From: JANYJJ01 sp038241115
Lineage (GTDB): Bacteria > Pseudomonadota > Gammaproteobacteria > Burkholderiales > Burkholderiaceae_C
Direction: 5' to 3'
NCBI GenBank assembly: GCA_038241115.1
Contig: JBBRGA010000061.1
Span: 1-20,114, forward strand
DNA length: 20,114 nt
Positions 1 to 7,954 of this stretch are shown piece by piece; position 1 is the stretch's first letter, and the number at the start of each line of letters is the position of its first letter. Made by a program: the position numbers and the translations under genes. The notes under the pieces were generated by a model. It had not been told where the DNA came from. It saw nothing but the letters and a program-made list of their open reading frames with translations, and did no database searches.

Positions 1-847
1 ACAAAACCACTGGCAAGCCGCCGTCGGTGAGTTTGGGAATCACCGCTTCACCGCTGGACAAAACCCTGCGCGCAGGCGCACGCGTGCTGTCAAAAGGCAC
101 CAGCGGGTTCAAACAGATCAACAGATCCAAGCCTTCGTCCAAGAGCACCGACGCGTGAAGAGTTTTCTTCAGCGCACCGTCGACGTAAAAGCGACCGTCA
201 ATTTCGACAGGCGGGAACAAGCCTGGCATTGCAGCGCTGGCCTGCACGGCTTTCGAGATGGGTACGTGGTCCAGACCGGGCTGGCCAAATTCTGCAGAGT
301 CGCCGCTGTCCAGGTCGGTGGCCACCAGCACCAACTTGCGCTTGAGCCGACGGAAATCGTTGGTGCGGCCAGGCGCGCTGAATTGCTGGCGCAGCTGCGT
401 ATCGATCATGGCGTTAGAAAAAATGCCGGTGGGCAAAGCGCTGCCCAGGCGCTCAAACGCGGCCATCAGCGAGCCCCGTTTGAAGGCGTAGCGCAAGCCA
501 GCTTGGGCAACCAGCGAAGGCAGCTTGGACAGCCGCTTGGCGTACTCGCCCCAAGCCGGACGCACCAGCACTGCTGGGTCGAAGACATCGGCGCGGCTGC
601 CCGTGTTTTCAATAAACGACGCACACAGCTCGCGCGGCGTGATTCCGTTGGCCAATCCCGCAGCGATAAAGCCGCCGGCCGACACGCCAATGTAGGCGTG
701 AAGCTCGTTGAACTTCAAACCGCTGAGCGCTTCGTCGAGTGCGCACAAAGCACCGATTTCGTAAATCGCACCCAATGGTCCGCCACCGGCAAGGGCGACA
801 GCGATGCGGGGAGAAGTGGGTCGAATTTTGGAATTGGCTTTGGTCAT
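1..847 (-). CDS. Patatin-like phospholipase family protein (3' end beyond window)
   Basis: Reading leftward from the ATG at 845-847, 282 codons are open to the window edge with no stop, so the C-terminus is missing. The patatin lipase core is clear. The oxyanion-hole glycine run GGGPLG is at residues 21-26, the nucleophile elbow GVSAG at 54-58 (Ser56), and the second catalytic residue is in DGA at 223-225 (Asp223). Ser and Asp would form the patatin dyad that hydrolyses acyl esters of phospholipids or neutral lipids. There is no signal peptide, so it is probably cytoplasmic or membrane-peripheral. It lies downstream of the phasin gene on the same strand but beyond a terminator, so it is probably transcribed separately. 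A storage-lipid or membrane-lipid turnover role is an inference from the neighbours; the true substrate is unknown. Confidence 0.88.
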   Translation of the reverse strand, partial: MTKANSKIRPTSPRIAVALAGGGPLGAIYEIGALCALDEALSGLKFNELHAYIGVSAGGFIAAGLANGITPRELCASFIENTGSRADVFDPAVLVRPAWGEYAKRLSKLPSLVAQAGLRYAFKRGSLMAAFERLGSALPTGIFSNAMIDTQLRQQFSAPGRTNDFRRLKRKLVLVATDLDSGDSAEFGQPGLDHVPISKAVQASAAMPGLFPPVEIDGRFYVDGALKKTLHASVLLDEGLDLLICLNPLVPFDSTRAPARRVLSSGEAVIPKLTDGGLPVVL

Positions 848-904
848 GTGATGCAAACAGGTCGAACTTCGAAACTCCGAAAGAGGACAAATTCAATCCG
901 TCAA

Positions 905-926
905 AAAGGGCGCCGCAGCGCCCTTT
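905..926 (-). terminator. Rho-independent terminator after the phasin gene
   Basis: Read on the minus strand, this is a perfect 9-bp stem AAAGGGCGC / GCGCCCTTT with a TGCG loop, and the T-run continues into TT. It begins 20 bases past the phasin stop codon. It should end the phasin transcript and separate it from the patatin-like gene further on. Confidence 0.8.
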
Positions 927-946
927 GAACTTACCGATTTGACGAT

Positions 947-1555
947 TCAGGCTCGCGCGGGTGCAGCGGCGCGCTTGGCCGCTGGTTTGGCCGCAGCAGA
1001 TTTGCCAGCCGCTGGCTTGGTGACTGCCTTGGCAGCCGCTTTCACGGCCGGCTTGACAACCTTGACAGCGGGCCTGGGAGCCGCTTTGACGGGCGCCGCT
1101 TTGGGCGCGGGAGATGTTTTGCCCATCTTTGCAACTTGTGCACTCAGGCTGTCAATGCGAGCGATCAGCGCGTCCACATCTTTCGACGAAGGCACGCCCA
1201 GCTTGTTCAACGCCTTGGAGACGCGCTCTTCAAAAATTGATTCCAGCTTGTCCCACTGCTGGCCCGCTTTGGCGCTTACATCACCGGCCATGTTGGTCAT
1301 CTTGCTCATTTTCTGGGTCACTTCGCTGATTTTGTCTTCGGCCAAACCTTGGGTTTTCTTTTGCAGGTGAGTGCCTTCTTTGACGAGGGCTTCAAACACT
1401 TTGCCGCCTTCTTCTTGGGCCTTGGCAAATGCGCCCAGACCGGCCAACCAAATTTGTTGGGCCGAGTCTTTCACGGTGGCCGCCAGAGCACTGTCGAACA
1501 GGCCGCCCGCAGAAGCTGCTTTTTTGTCTGCCATTTGTTTGAGTTTCTTGACCAT
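947..1555 (-). CDS. Phasin family (polyhydroxyalkanoate granule-associated) protein
   Basis: A 202-residue protein of the PhaI/PhaF phasin family. Residues about 10-140 are amphipathic helix with family-like sequence: an N-terminal segment with IWLAGLGAFAKAQEEGGK, then a heptad-like region ending in DALIARIDSLSAQVAKM. From about residue 145 the chain is almost only Ala, Lys, Pro and Val (repeated AAKPA/KAAP units), a histone-H1-like tail as in PhaF. Phasins coat PHA granules; basic-tailed ones can also bind DNA and help partition granules to daughter cells. The ATG at 1553-1555 was chosen because AAGGA lies a suitable distance upstream and the family starts there; the open frame extends 32 codons further but looks non-coding. 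A MADKK start at 1534 is a weaker alternative. It is divergent from the acyl-CoA reductase gene and ends in an intrinsic terminator. Confidence 0.88.
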   Translation of the reverse strand: MVKKLKQMADKKAASAGGLFDSALAATVKDSAQQIWLAGLGAFAKAQEEGGKVFEALVKEGTHLQKKTQGLAEDKISEVTQKMSKMTNMAGDVSAKAGQQWDKLESIFEERVSKALNKLGVPSSKDVDALIARIDSLSAQVAKMGKTSPAPKAAPVKAAPRPAVKVVKPAVKAAAKAVTKPAAGKSAAAKPAAKRAAAPARA

Positions 1556-1668
1556 GGTGTCTTTTCCTTCAAGTGGGTGATGGCGACTCACATGGTGCAA
1601 GTGCCCGGGCATCAACTGTACGCAGCGAAGTCGCTGTGCGGCTGGGTGCAAGCTTCTAATGGGCTAGT

Positions 1669-1678
1669 GAGACGTCTC
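1669..1678. promoter_or_regulatory. Perfect 10-bp palindrome in the phasin/reductase divergent region
   Basis: GAGACGTCTC is a perfect palindrome lying between the divergent phasin and fatty acyl-CoA reductase genes (gap 1556-1841). A compact hairpin, CGCAGCG-AAGT-CGCTGTG, lies nearby at about 1621-1638. Either could be a regulatory site for one or both genes, but no known operator consensus is matched and a chance occurrence is possible. No confident -35/-10 pair was identified in this gap. Confidence 0.25.
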
Positions 1679-1841
1679 TATGCTGATTCACATCGGTCAG
1701 CAACTTCGAGTGTGCGCCTTCACCTCCTGCTTTGTCGGTCGTAAAAACACCGGGTAATCGCGCACCGCCGTGTCGCGGCCCTTGGTCAAGAATCATGCTG
1801 CGACAAACCACAAAACCAAGCCCGCCACCCCAGGAGCAGCC

Positions 1842-3839
1842 ATGCAATATTTCGTGACCGGAGCCACCGGCTTCATCGGTAAACGCCTTGTCAAAACCTT
1901 GCTGGAGCGCCGCGGCGCGGTGGTGCACTACCTGCTGCGCCCAGAAAGCGAAGGCAAAGTACCGGCACTTTTGGAATATTGGGGCGTGAGCAAGTCGCGC
2001 GCGATTCCGGTCTACGGTGACCTCACCAGCAAGAAGCTCGGTGTGTCGGCTGAAGCCACGCGCGCATTGAAGGGCCAGATCGATCACGCCTATCACCTCG
2101 CCGCGGTGTACGACCTCAGCGCCGACGAAGAAAGCCAAGTGCGGGTGAACATTGACGGCACGCGCAACATGGTCGAGTTTGTGAAGGCCATCGATGTGGG
2201 CCACCTGCATCACGTCAGCAGCATTGCCGCCGCCGGCCTGTACGAGGGCGTGTTTCGCGAAGACATGTTCGAAGAAGCCGAGGGCCTTGAGCACCCTTAC
2301 TTCATGACCAAACACGAGAGCGAAAAAATCGTCCGCAAAGAATGCAAAGTGCCTTGGACGGTGTATCGACCTGCCCTGGTCGTGGGCGACAGCAACACCG
2401 GCGAGATGGACAAAATCGACGGCCCGTATTACTTCTTCAAACTGATCCAGCGCATGCGCCAGTTGCTGCCGCCGTGGATGCCCAGTGTGGGCTTGGAGGG
2501 CGGGCGCATCAACATCGTGCCGGTGGATTTTGTGGTGGCCTCGCTGAACGTCATCAGCCACCAAAAGAACGACCTCAACAAAAAGTGCTTCCACTTGGTA
2601 GACCCAAAGGGCTACCGAGTGGGCGACGTGCTGGACATTTTCAGCAAAGCCGCGCACGCGCCGAAGATGAACCTGTTCATCAATGCCGCGCTACTCGGCT
2701 TCATCCCGAAAAGCGTGAAAAAGGGCTTGATGGCTTTGGCCCCTGTGCGGCGCGTTCGCGCCGCCGTCATGAAAGACCTGGGCCTGCCTGACGACATGCT
2801 CACCTTCATCAACTTTCCCACCCGCTATGACTGCCGCGAAACCACCGCCGCGCTCAAAGGCAGCGGCATTGAATGCCCGCAGTTGGGCGACTACGCCTGG
2901 CGCTTGTGGGACTACTGGGAGCGCCACCTCGACCCGGCGCTGCTGATCGACAAGTCGCTGCGCGGCGCGGTCGGTGGCAAAGTGGTGCTCATCACCGGCG
3001 GCTCATCGGGCATCGGCCTGGCGGCAGCCGCCAAATTTGCCGAGGCTGGTGCCATCACGGTGATCTGCGCGCGTGACCCGGTAAAACTGGCCGAAGCCAA
3101 AGCCGAAATCGTGGCCGCCGCGGGCAAAGACGCCAAAGTGGTCACGTACTCGGCCGACATTGCCGATGAGGTCAGCTGCAAAGCATTTGTCGAGCAACTG
3201 AATGCCGATTACGGCGGCGTGGACTACCTCATCAACAACGCCGGTCGGTCCATTCGCCGCGCCATCGAGGCCAGCTACGAGCGCTTTCACGACTATGAGC
3301 GCACCATGCAGCTCAACTACTTTGGCGCGCTGCGCATCACCATGGGTTTGCTGCCCGGCATGGTGGCCAAACGCAAAGGCCACGTGGTGAACATCAGCTC
3401 GATCAGCGTGCTGGTCAACGCTCCGCGCTTCTCGGCTTACGTGGCCAGCAAAGCCGCGCTTGACGCCTGGACCAGCTGCGCCGCCAGCGAATTTGCCGAC
3501 CAAGGTATCACCTTCACCACCGTCAACATGCCCCTGGTGCGCACCCCCATGACCGCGCCCACCAAAATCTACGACAACATGCCTCTGCTGAGCACGGACG
3601 AAGCCAGCGACCTCATCGTGCAAGCCTGCGTCGACAAACCCGTGCGCGTGGCCACGCGCTTGGGCATCTCGGTCGAGTTGCTGCACGCTGCGATGCCACG
3701 CATCACGCAGATTTTGATGAACACCACCTTCCGCATGTTCCCCGACAGCGCGGCGGCCAAGGGCGACAAGGCCGGCAAGGTGACGCTGTCACCCGAGGCC
3801 ATTGCGATGGCGCAGATGATGCGCGGGATTCACTTTTAA
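1842..3839 (+). CDS. Two-domain fatty acyl-CoA/acyl-ACP reductase (Maqu_2507 type)
   Basis: A 665-residue fusion of two short-chain-dehydrogenase folds. The N-terminal half (1-370) is an extended, epimerase-like SDR with nucleotide motif TGATGFIG at 6-13, Ser126/Ser127 and Y153xxxK157. The C-terminal half (about 375-665) is a classical SDR with TGGSSGIG at 385-392, NNAG at 465-468, Ser519/520 and Y533xxxK537. It carries the stretches INNAGRSIRRA and ERTMQLNYFGALR that are typical of Acinetobacter Acr1. This order and sequence style match the Marinobacter Maqu_2507 reductase, which takes fatty acyl-CoA or acyl-ACP through the aldehyde to the fatty alcohol with NADPH. The ATG at 1842 has AGGAG at 1832-1836 and starts directly on the Rossmann strand; the 24 extra upstream codons are unlikely. 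The gene stands alone, divergent from the phasin. A role in wax-ester or alcohol formation is inferred; no wax synthase is in view. Confidence 0.88.
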   Translation: MQYFVTGATGFIGKRLVKTLLERRGAVVHYLLRPESEGKVPALLEYWGVSKSRAIPVYGDLTSKKLGVSAEATRALKGQIDHAYHLAAVYDLSADEESQVRVNIDGTRNMVEFVKAIDVGHLHHVSSIAAAGLYEGVFREDMFEEAEGLEHPYFMTKHESEKIVRKECKVPWTVYRPALVVGDSNTGEMDKIDGPYYFFKLIQRMRQLLPPWMPSVGLEGGRINIVPVDFVVASLNVISHQKNDLNKKCFHLVDPKGYRVGDVLDIFSKAAHAPKMNLFINAALLGFIPKSVKKGLMALAPVRRVRAAVMKDLGLPDDMLTFINFPTRYDCRETTAALKGSGIECPQLGDYAWRLWDYWERHLDPALLIDKSLRGAVGGKVVLITGGSSGIGLAAAAKFAEAGAITVICARDPVKLAEAKAEIVAAAGKDAKVVTYSADIADEVSCKAFVEQLNADYGGVDYLINNAGRSIRRAIEASYERFHDYERTMQLNYFGALRITMGLLPGMVAKRKGHVVNISSISVLVNAPRFSAYVASKAALDAWTSCAASEFADQGITFTTVNMPLVRTPMTAPTKIYDNMPLLSTDEASDLIVQACVDKPVRVATRLGISVELLHAAMPRITQILMNTTFRMFPDSAAAKGDKAGKVTLSPEAIAMAQMMRGIHF

Positions 3840-3880
3840 CTGGACTTGTTTGCGCGCGTCACAACCCGGCTGCGATCAGT

Positions 3881-5710
3881 TCAGTGCAATGGGGGCGGCA
3901 GCGACTGACATTCGTCGAACAGCCGCACGGTACAGCGCGCACAAACGTCTTTGTCCAGACGCGTGAAGATGGTGGCAATGGCGGCGCGTTTGGTGGCAAA
4001 AATGTGGTCTGCGCCCAGCGCGTTGATGTAGTCCACCCGCTTCCAAAACGCCAGCACTTCCGGGCGCGGGCGGTGGAAGTAAAGGTCACCGCCTTGTGCG
4101 CGCCGCGCAATCAACTCGGCGTGCCACAGATCGGCAGCGGCAGCGTCAATGAAGTTCATGCTTTTCGCCATGACCAGCAAATGCTTCGCAGCACCAGGGC
4201 GCGAGCGCAACTCCCGAAGGGCGTCTGACACGTGCGGCACCGCACCGAAGTAAACCTCGCCTTCCATGCGGATCATCTTGAGTTGCGGGCACTCGGCCAG
4301 CGCATTGCTGGAGGGCGCCGCTGTGGTGTCAGTGCCCAGCACCACAAAGGGCCGGTCAGACGTGCCGGGCATGCCAGACGTGCCGGACACGCCAGCACTT
4401 ACCGGTGTTGTCGGTGCATCAAACCCCATCACGCGAATGGGTGGCCGCGAGGTGCGGTGCAAATACACCACCAGCGACAACATGGTGCCCAGCAAGATGG
4501 CCATCTCTAAGCGGATGCTGATGGTGGCCAGCGCGGTCATGGCGGCAATGGCAAAGTCGGCATGGCTTTGCCGCCACAGCTTGTTCCAGCCCGGCACGTC
4601 AAATAACGACCACGCCACCAGCAGCAGCAGCGCCGCAATCGCAGGCAAGGCAATCAGCGACAACAGCGGCGCGGTGAAGGCCAACAACAGCAGCAGGAGC
4701 ACTGCCGAGAAAACCGCCGCCAACGGTGTGCGCGCGCCAGCCTCCAGGTTGGGCATGGACCGGTTCACGGACCCGCAAGCCACGTAGCAAGAGAAAAAGC
4801 TGCCCACGATGTTGGCCGCGCCTTGCCCGCGAAATTCGCGGTTGGCATCGATGGCTTGGCCCGAACGCATTGCCACTGTTTTGGCCACCGAAATGGACTG
4901 CCCCAGCGCCACGATGGTCAACGCGAAGGCGATGGGCAGCAGCTCGAAGAGGCTGTCGAGCTTGACCCCGGGCCAATGAAAGGTGGGCCAAATGGCCGGT
5001 ATGGGGCCGACCACTTTGACCCCGCCGCCGAGCAGCGCACTGCTGTTCAGCCAAGCGGCCAGCGCGCTGCCGGCGACCAGTGCCATCAGCATGAAGGGCC
5101 AGCGCGGCAGCAGGCGCTTCATCAGGACCGCCAAGGCAAAAGTGCCTGCACCCACGAGCAAGGACGATGATGCGGCGGACCCCAAGTTCTCGCGCAGGTG
5201 CCACAGCAAACCAGCGGTTCCGTGCTTTGCCGGCGAAGCCAAGCCAAAAAAGTCGGTGAGCGAGTGCACTGCAATCAACGCCGCGGCGCCCGTCATAAAG
5301 CCGCGCAGCGCTGACGGTGAAATGAAATTGGCGGCCGATCCCAAGCGCAACACGCCCACCAGCCACTGCATCACGCCGACCATCAAGGTGACTATCAATG
5401 CGAGTTGGATATAGGCCGGTGAGCCGACCACTGCCAGCGGCGCCAGCGTGGCAAATAGCGCCAATGAATTGGCATTCGTGGGACCCGTGACCATGTGCCA
5501 GCTCGAGCCAAACAGCGCGGCCACCACGCACGGCAACAGCGCGGTGTACAGACCGTACTCCGGCGGCAGACCCGCCAGAGAGGCAAACGCAAAGCCCTGC
5601 GGCAGAACCAGCAGCGCGCTCAGCATGCCGGCAATCAAATCGGCCCGAAGCGTCGTGGAAGAAACGCCGCGCACCCAAGGGCCAAAGGCGCGGCTGAAGA
5701 AATCAATCAT
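3881..5710 (-). CDS. SulP family anion transporter with STAS domain
   Basis: A 609-residue inner-membrane protein. Residues about 20-430 carry the SulP permease core: the signature segment LIAGMLSALLVLPQGFAFAS, then GLPPEYGLYTALLP, and about 12-14 hydrophobic spans. A STAS domain follows at roughly 490-590, with the conserved position reading NFIDAAAADLW. The usual phosphorylatable Ser/Thr after the Asp is therefore Ala. The extreme C-terminus has a small cysteine cluster (CARC, then FDEC). SulP proteins carry sulfate, bicarbonate, dicarboxylates or other anions; the substrate cannot be read from the sequence. Start ATG at 5708-5710 places the N-terminus on MIDFF; the 26 extra codons upstream run into an 11-bp tandem repeat and are rejected. 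It converges with the acyl-CoA reductase gene and diverges from the hydrolase gene. Confidence 0.9.
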   Translation of the reverse strand: MIDFFSRAFGPWVRGVSSTTLRADLIAGMLSALLVLPQGFAFASLAGLPPEYGLYTALLPCVVAALFGSSWHMVTGPTNANSLALFATLAPLAVVGSPAYIQLALIVTLMVGVMQWLVGVLRLGSAANFISPSALRGFMTGAAALIAVHSLTDFFGLASPAKHGTAGLLWHLRENLGSAASSSLLVGAGTFALAVLMKRLLPRWPFMLMALVAGSALAAWLNSSALLGGGVKVVGPIPAIWPTFHWPGVKLDSLFELLPIAFALTIVALGQSISVAKTVAMRSGQAIDANREFRGQGAANIVGSFFSCYVACGSVNRSMPNLEAGARTPLAAVFSAVLLLLLLAFTAPLLSLIALPAIAALLLLVAWSLFDVPGWNKLWRQSHADFAIAAMTALATISIRLEMAILLGTMLSLVVYLHRTSRPPIRVMGFDAPTTPVSAGVSGTSGMPGTSDRPFVVLGTDTTAAPSSNALAECPQLKMIRMEGEVYFGAVPHVSDALRELRSRPGAAKHLLVMAKSMNFIDAAAADLWHAELIARRAQGGDLYFHRPRPEVLAFWKRVDYINALGADHIFATKRAAIATIFTRLDKDVCARCTVRLFDECQSLPPPLH

Positions 5711-5755
5711 GGGCTTTGATTGTGAGTGCCTCGCGCCCTGCTGAGGGCGTTGGGC

Positions 5756-5788
5756 GTGATGGTCACGTGATGGCCACGTGATGGCCAC
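5756..5788. repeat. Three tandem 11-bp repeats in a divergent promoter region
   Basis: Three head-to-tail copies: GTGATGGTCAC, GTGATGGCCAC, GTGATGGCCAC (one mismatch). They lie between the divergent SulP (start 5710) and alpha/beta hydrolase (start 5877) genes. Each junction makes a CACGTG palindrome, and the first is the 8-bp palindrome TCACGTGA at 5763-5770. An 11-bp period is about one helical turn, so repeated protein sites would face the same side of the DNA. A slippage-generated simple repeat is the plain alternative. Confidence 0.75.
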
Positions 5789-5876
5789 ATGCCCTCCGAG
5801 CCAGCGCTTGGTGGCCTACAGTCTCACGCTCAATTCCCGACCGAGCTTTTTTCAACCCACCGCACCGCCCCCGAAC

Positions 5877-6827
5877 ATGAAAACCACCTTGGCCGTCGTC
5901 GCCGTTATTGCCTTGCTGGCTGCTGCCTTTTGGCTGTGGACACCTGACCTGAAGCGCGCACCTTTGGAAAAGAAATACCTGCGCTCCAAAGCCGACCTGA
6001 TGGACGTGGCTGGCACGCAACTGCATGTGCGAGACGACGGCCCGAAGGCCGCGCCTGCCATCATCTTTCTGCACGGTTTTGGCGCGAGCCTGCACACCTG
6101 GGAGCCGTGGGCCCAGGCCTTGGCGGCGGACTGGCGCGTGATCCGCTACGACCAGCCCGGCAGCGGATTGAGCCCGCCCGACGCCACCGGCATCTATACC
6201 GACGCTCGTGCACTGCAATTGTTGGAAGCGTTGATGGATCAATTGGGGGTGCCGCGCGCCACGCTGGTGGGCAACTCCATGGGCGGTCGTATCGCGTGGT
6301 CTTTTGCGGCGCGACAGCCGCAGCGTGTAAATCAATTGGTGTTGATATCGCCAGACGGATTCGAGAGCCAGGGTTTTGCTTACGACAAGCCCGCTCAAGT
6401 GCCAGCGGTGTTGGGCTTGATGCGGCAGGTCTTGCCGCGCCCCGTGTTGCGCATGAATCTGGCGCCAGCCTACGCCGACCCCAAGGCGCTCACCGACGAA
6501 CTCGTCGACCGCTATTTCGACCTGCTGCGAGCGCCCGGCGCGCGCGAAGCCATGCTGCAACGCATGCGCCAGCATGTGCTGCAGAACCCGGTGCCCTGGC
6601 TGCAAAAAATCACCGCACCCACGCTGCTGCTGTGGGGCGAAGACGACAAGCTGATTCCGATTGCCAATGCGGCCGACTACACCCGCGCCCTGCCCGACTC
6701 CAGGTTGGTTCGGTTGACCGGCTTGGGTCATTTACCGCACGAAGAAGACCCGGCGCGGTCGCTGGTGCCGCTGCGCGCTTTTCTAGACCAGAAGCAGGCT
6801 GCGGGCCTGCCAGCGCCGGCCAAATAA
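5877..6827 (+). CDS. Alpha/beta hydrolase with N-terminal membrane anchor
   Basis: A 316-residue alpha/beta-hydrolase-fold protein. Residues 4-21 form one hydrophobic span followed by a charged segment, so it is probably a signal anchor that holds the enzyme at the outer face of the inner membrane; a cleaved signal is less likely. Catalytic features are complete: oxyanion loop HGFGAS at 66-71, nucleophile elbow GNSMGG at 132-137 (Ser134), Asp257 in WGEDDKLIP, and His285 in GLGHLPHEED. The substrate is unknown; esters, lactones or small hydrophobic molecules are all possible. The ATG at 5877 was preferred because it begins the hydrophobic anchor. The longer reading from 5778 would start inside the 11-bp repeat. 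No strong ribosome-binding site is visible. The next gene starts about 70 bases after the stop on the same strand. Confidence 0.87.
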   Translation: MKTTLAVVAVIALLAAAFWLWTPDLKRAPLEKKYLRSKADLMDVAGTQLHVRDDGPKAAPAIIFLHGFGASLHTWEPWAQALAADWRVIRYDQPGSGLSPPDATGIYTDARALQLLEALMDQLGVPRATLVGNSMGGRIAWSFAARQPQRVNQLVLISPDGFESQGFAYDKPAQVPAVLGLMRQVLPRPVLRMNLAPAYADPKALTDELVDRYFDLLRAPGAREAMLQRMRQHVLQNPVPWLQKITAPTLLLWGEDDKLIPIANAADYTRALPDSRLVRLTGLGHLPHEEDPARSLVPLRAFLDQKQAAGLPAPAK

Positions 6828-6897
6828 AACTCTGCAGATGGGAGCGGACTCGAGCGTTCCACCTGTGGGCATGCGCCATCTGAAAATGACACCACAC

Positions 6898-7296
6898 ATG
6901 AACAAACTCACTCACTTGTTGCGCCTGACCAAACCGGCGCGCCTCAAGATCATGCTGATGGCCCTGTGGAGGCTTTTCAAGCATCCGCAAACGCCTCGCG
7001 CTGCCAAGTGGATGGCCATCGCGGTGCTGGCCTATGCCATCAGCCCGATTGACCTGATTCCGGATTTCATTCCGGTGATCGGCCTGCTCGACGACCTGAT
7101 CCTGGTCCCGCTCGGCGTGGCGATGGTCATCAAGCTCACACCCAAACCGCTGTGGGAAGCCTGCCTTCGTGAAGCCGAAAGCTCTAAAGAAAAACTGCCG
7201 CGCATGTGGTGGGGCGCTGCGGCCATCGTGCTTATTTGGGCACTGGCGATTGGCTTGTTTGGGTGGTGGGTGCTTCGCTTGCTGGTCGCACCATGA
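6898..7296 (+). CDS. DUF1232 (YkvA-type) membrane protein
   Basis: A 132-residue small membrane protein. The DUF1232 core is the motif YAISPIDLIPDFIPVIGLLDD in the first half, with the characteristic PxDLIPDFIP and GLLDDL elements. A second hydrophobic span lies near the C-terminus (about 105-128, WWGAAAIVLIWALAIG). The biochemical role of the family is not established. Possible starts are ATG codons at 6871, 6886 and 6898; none has a good ribosome-binding site, and 6898 (MNKLTH) was taken because the preceding residues look non-coding. Its stop overlaps the start of the nuclease gene as ATGA at 7293-7296, so the two are very probably translated from one message. Confidence 0.82.
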   Translation: MNKLTHLLRLTKPARLKIMLMALWRLFKHPQTPRAAKWMAIAVLAYAISPIDLIPDFIPVIGLLDDLILVPLGVAMVIKLTPKPLWEACLREAESSKEKLPRMWWGAAAIVLIWALAIGLFGWWVLRLLVAP

Positions 7297-7799
7297 ACGC
7301 GAGCCAACGCAATGCCGTGGCGATGTTGAGTCTGATGTTGTGCGCTGCGTCGTTGCGCGCCGCAGAACTTGAGGCCACCGTCACGCGCGTGGTCGACGGG
7401 GACACCGTTTGGCTGCAGGCCAACGCCACTTCAGACGGTAAAGCGGCCAAGCCGTTCAAGCTGCGCCTGCAAGGCATCGATGCGCCTGAGAGCTGCCAAG
7501 CCTGGGGCCATCAGGCCACATCGGCACTGACCGAGCGAGTCCTGCACCAACGCGTTCAGGTTCAAACCCGCAGCAAAGACGACCACGACCGAACGCTGGG
7601 AAATATCCGTTTGCAAGGCGAAGACATCAGCGCGTGGATGGTGAGCCAAGGTCATGCATGGAGCTATCGCTACCGGCGCAGCGCTGGGCCTTATGCACAA
7701 CAAGAGCAAGAAGCAAAAACCGCTGGGCTCGGTTTGTTCGCAGACCCTTCGGCCCAGGAACCGCGCTGGTTCCGCAAAGCGCACGGACCTTGTGGATGA
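7293..7799 (+). CDS. Secreted thermonuclease (SNase)-like nuclease
   Basis: A 168-residue protein with an N-terminal signal peptide (hydrophobic run AMLSLMLCAASLRA, likely cleavage near residue 23) and a staphylococcal-nuclease domain. The family's active-site pattern is present: RVVDGDTVWL at 32-41 (Asp37), RLQGIDAPE at 58-66 (Arg58, Asp63, Glu66), and the second arginine in DDHDRTLGN (Arg100). There a DHDR replaces the common DxYGR form. This predicts a Ca-dependent phosphodiesterase acting on DNA or RNA in the periplasm or outside the cell. The start codon ATG at 7293 overlaps the stop of the DUF1232 gene (ATGA), which supports this start over the longer open frame. A weak hairpin (GGGCTT-GGATC-AGGCCC, 7852-7868) lies about 50 bases past the stop, without a T-run. 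Confidence 0.88.
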   Translation: MNASQRNAVAMLSLMLCAASLRAAELEATVTRVVDGDTVWLQANATSDGKAAKPFKLRLQGIDAPESCQAWGHQATSALTERVLHQRVQVQTRSKDDHDRTLGNIRLQGEDISAWMVSQGHAWSYRYRRSAGPYAQQEQEAKTAGLGLFADPSAQEPRWFRKAHGPCG

Positions 7800-7954
7800 C
7801 GAGTTCAGTCAAGCAGAAAGCTGCCGCTATCTGGCTCGGCTACATTGCGGTGGGCTTGGATCAGGCCCTTGAATGCAAACTTGTCTCGCAGCGCTGATCA
7901 AGTTGATTCAACGCCATTTCAGCCTACTCAAGTCATCACGAAAGCAGTTCAAAA

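Noticed and set aside
155..928. Plus-strand 257-codon open frame over the patatin gene
   Set aside because: It is antisense to the patatin-like reading frame, has no recognisable domain, and has the Arg/Gly/Gln-rich make-up typical of a shadow frame in G+C-rich DNA.
1656..2657. Minus-strand 333-codon open frame opposite the acyl-CoA reductase
   Set aside because: It is His/Val/Ala-rich with no motifs, and lies antisense to strongly supported reductase coding sequence.
4356..4398. Short direct repeat of GACGTGCCGG-like units as a mobile or regulatory repeat
   Set aside because: It lies inside the SulP coding frame and simply encodes a Gly/Thr/Ser-rich linker.
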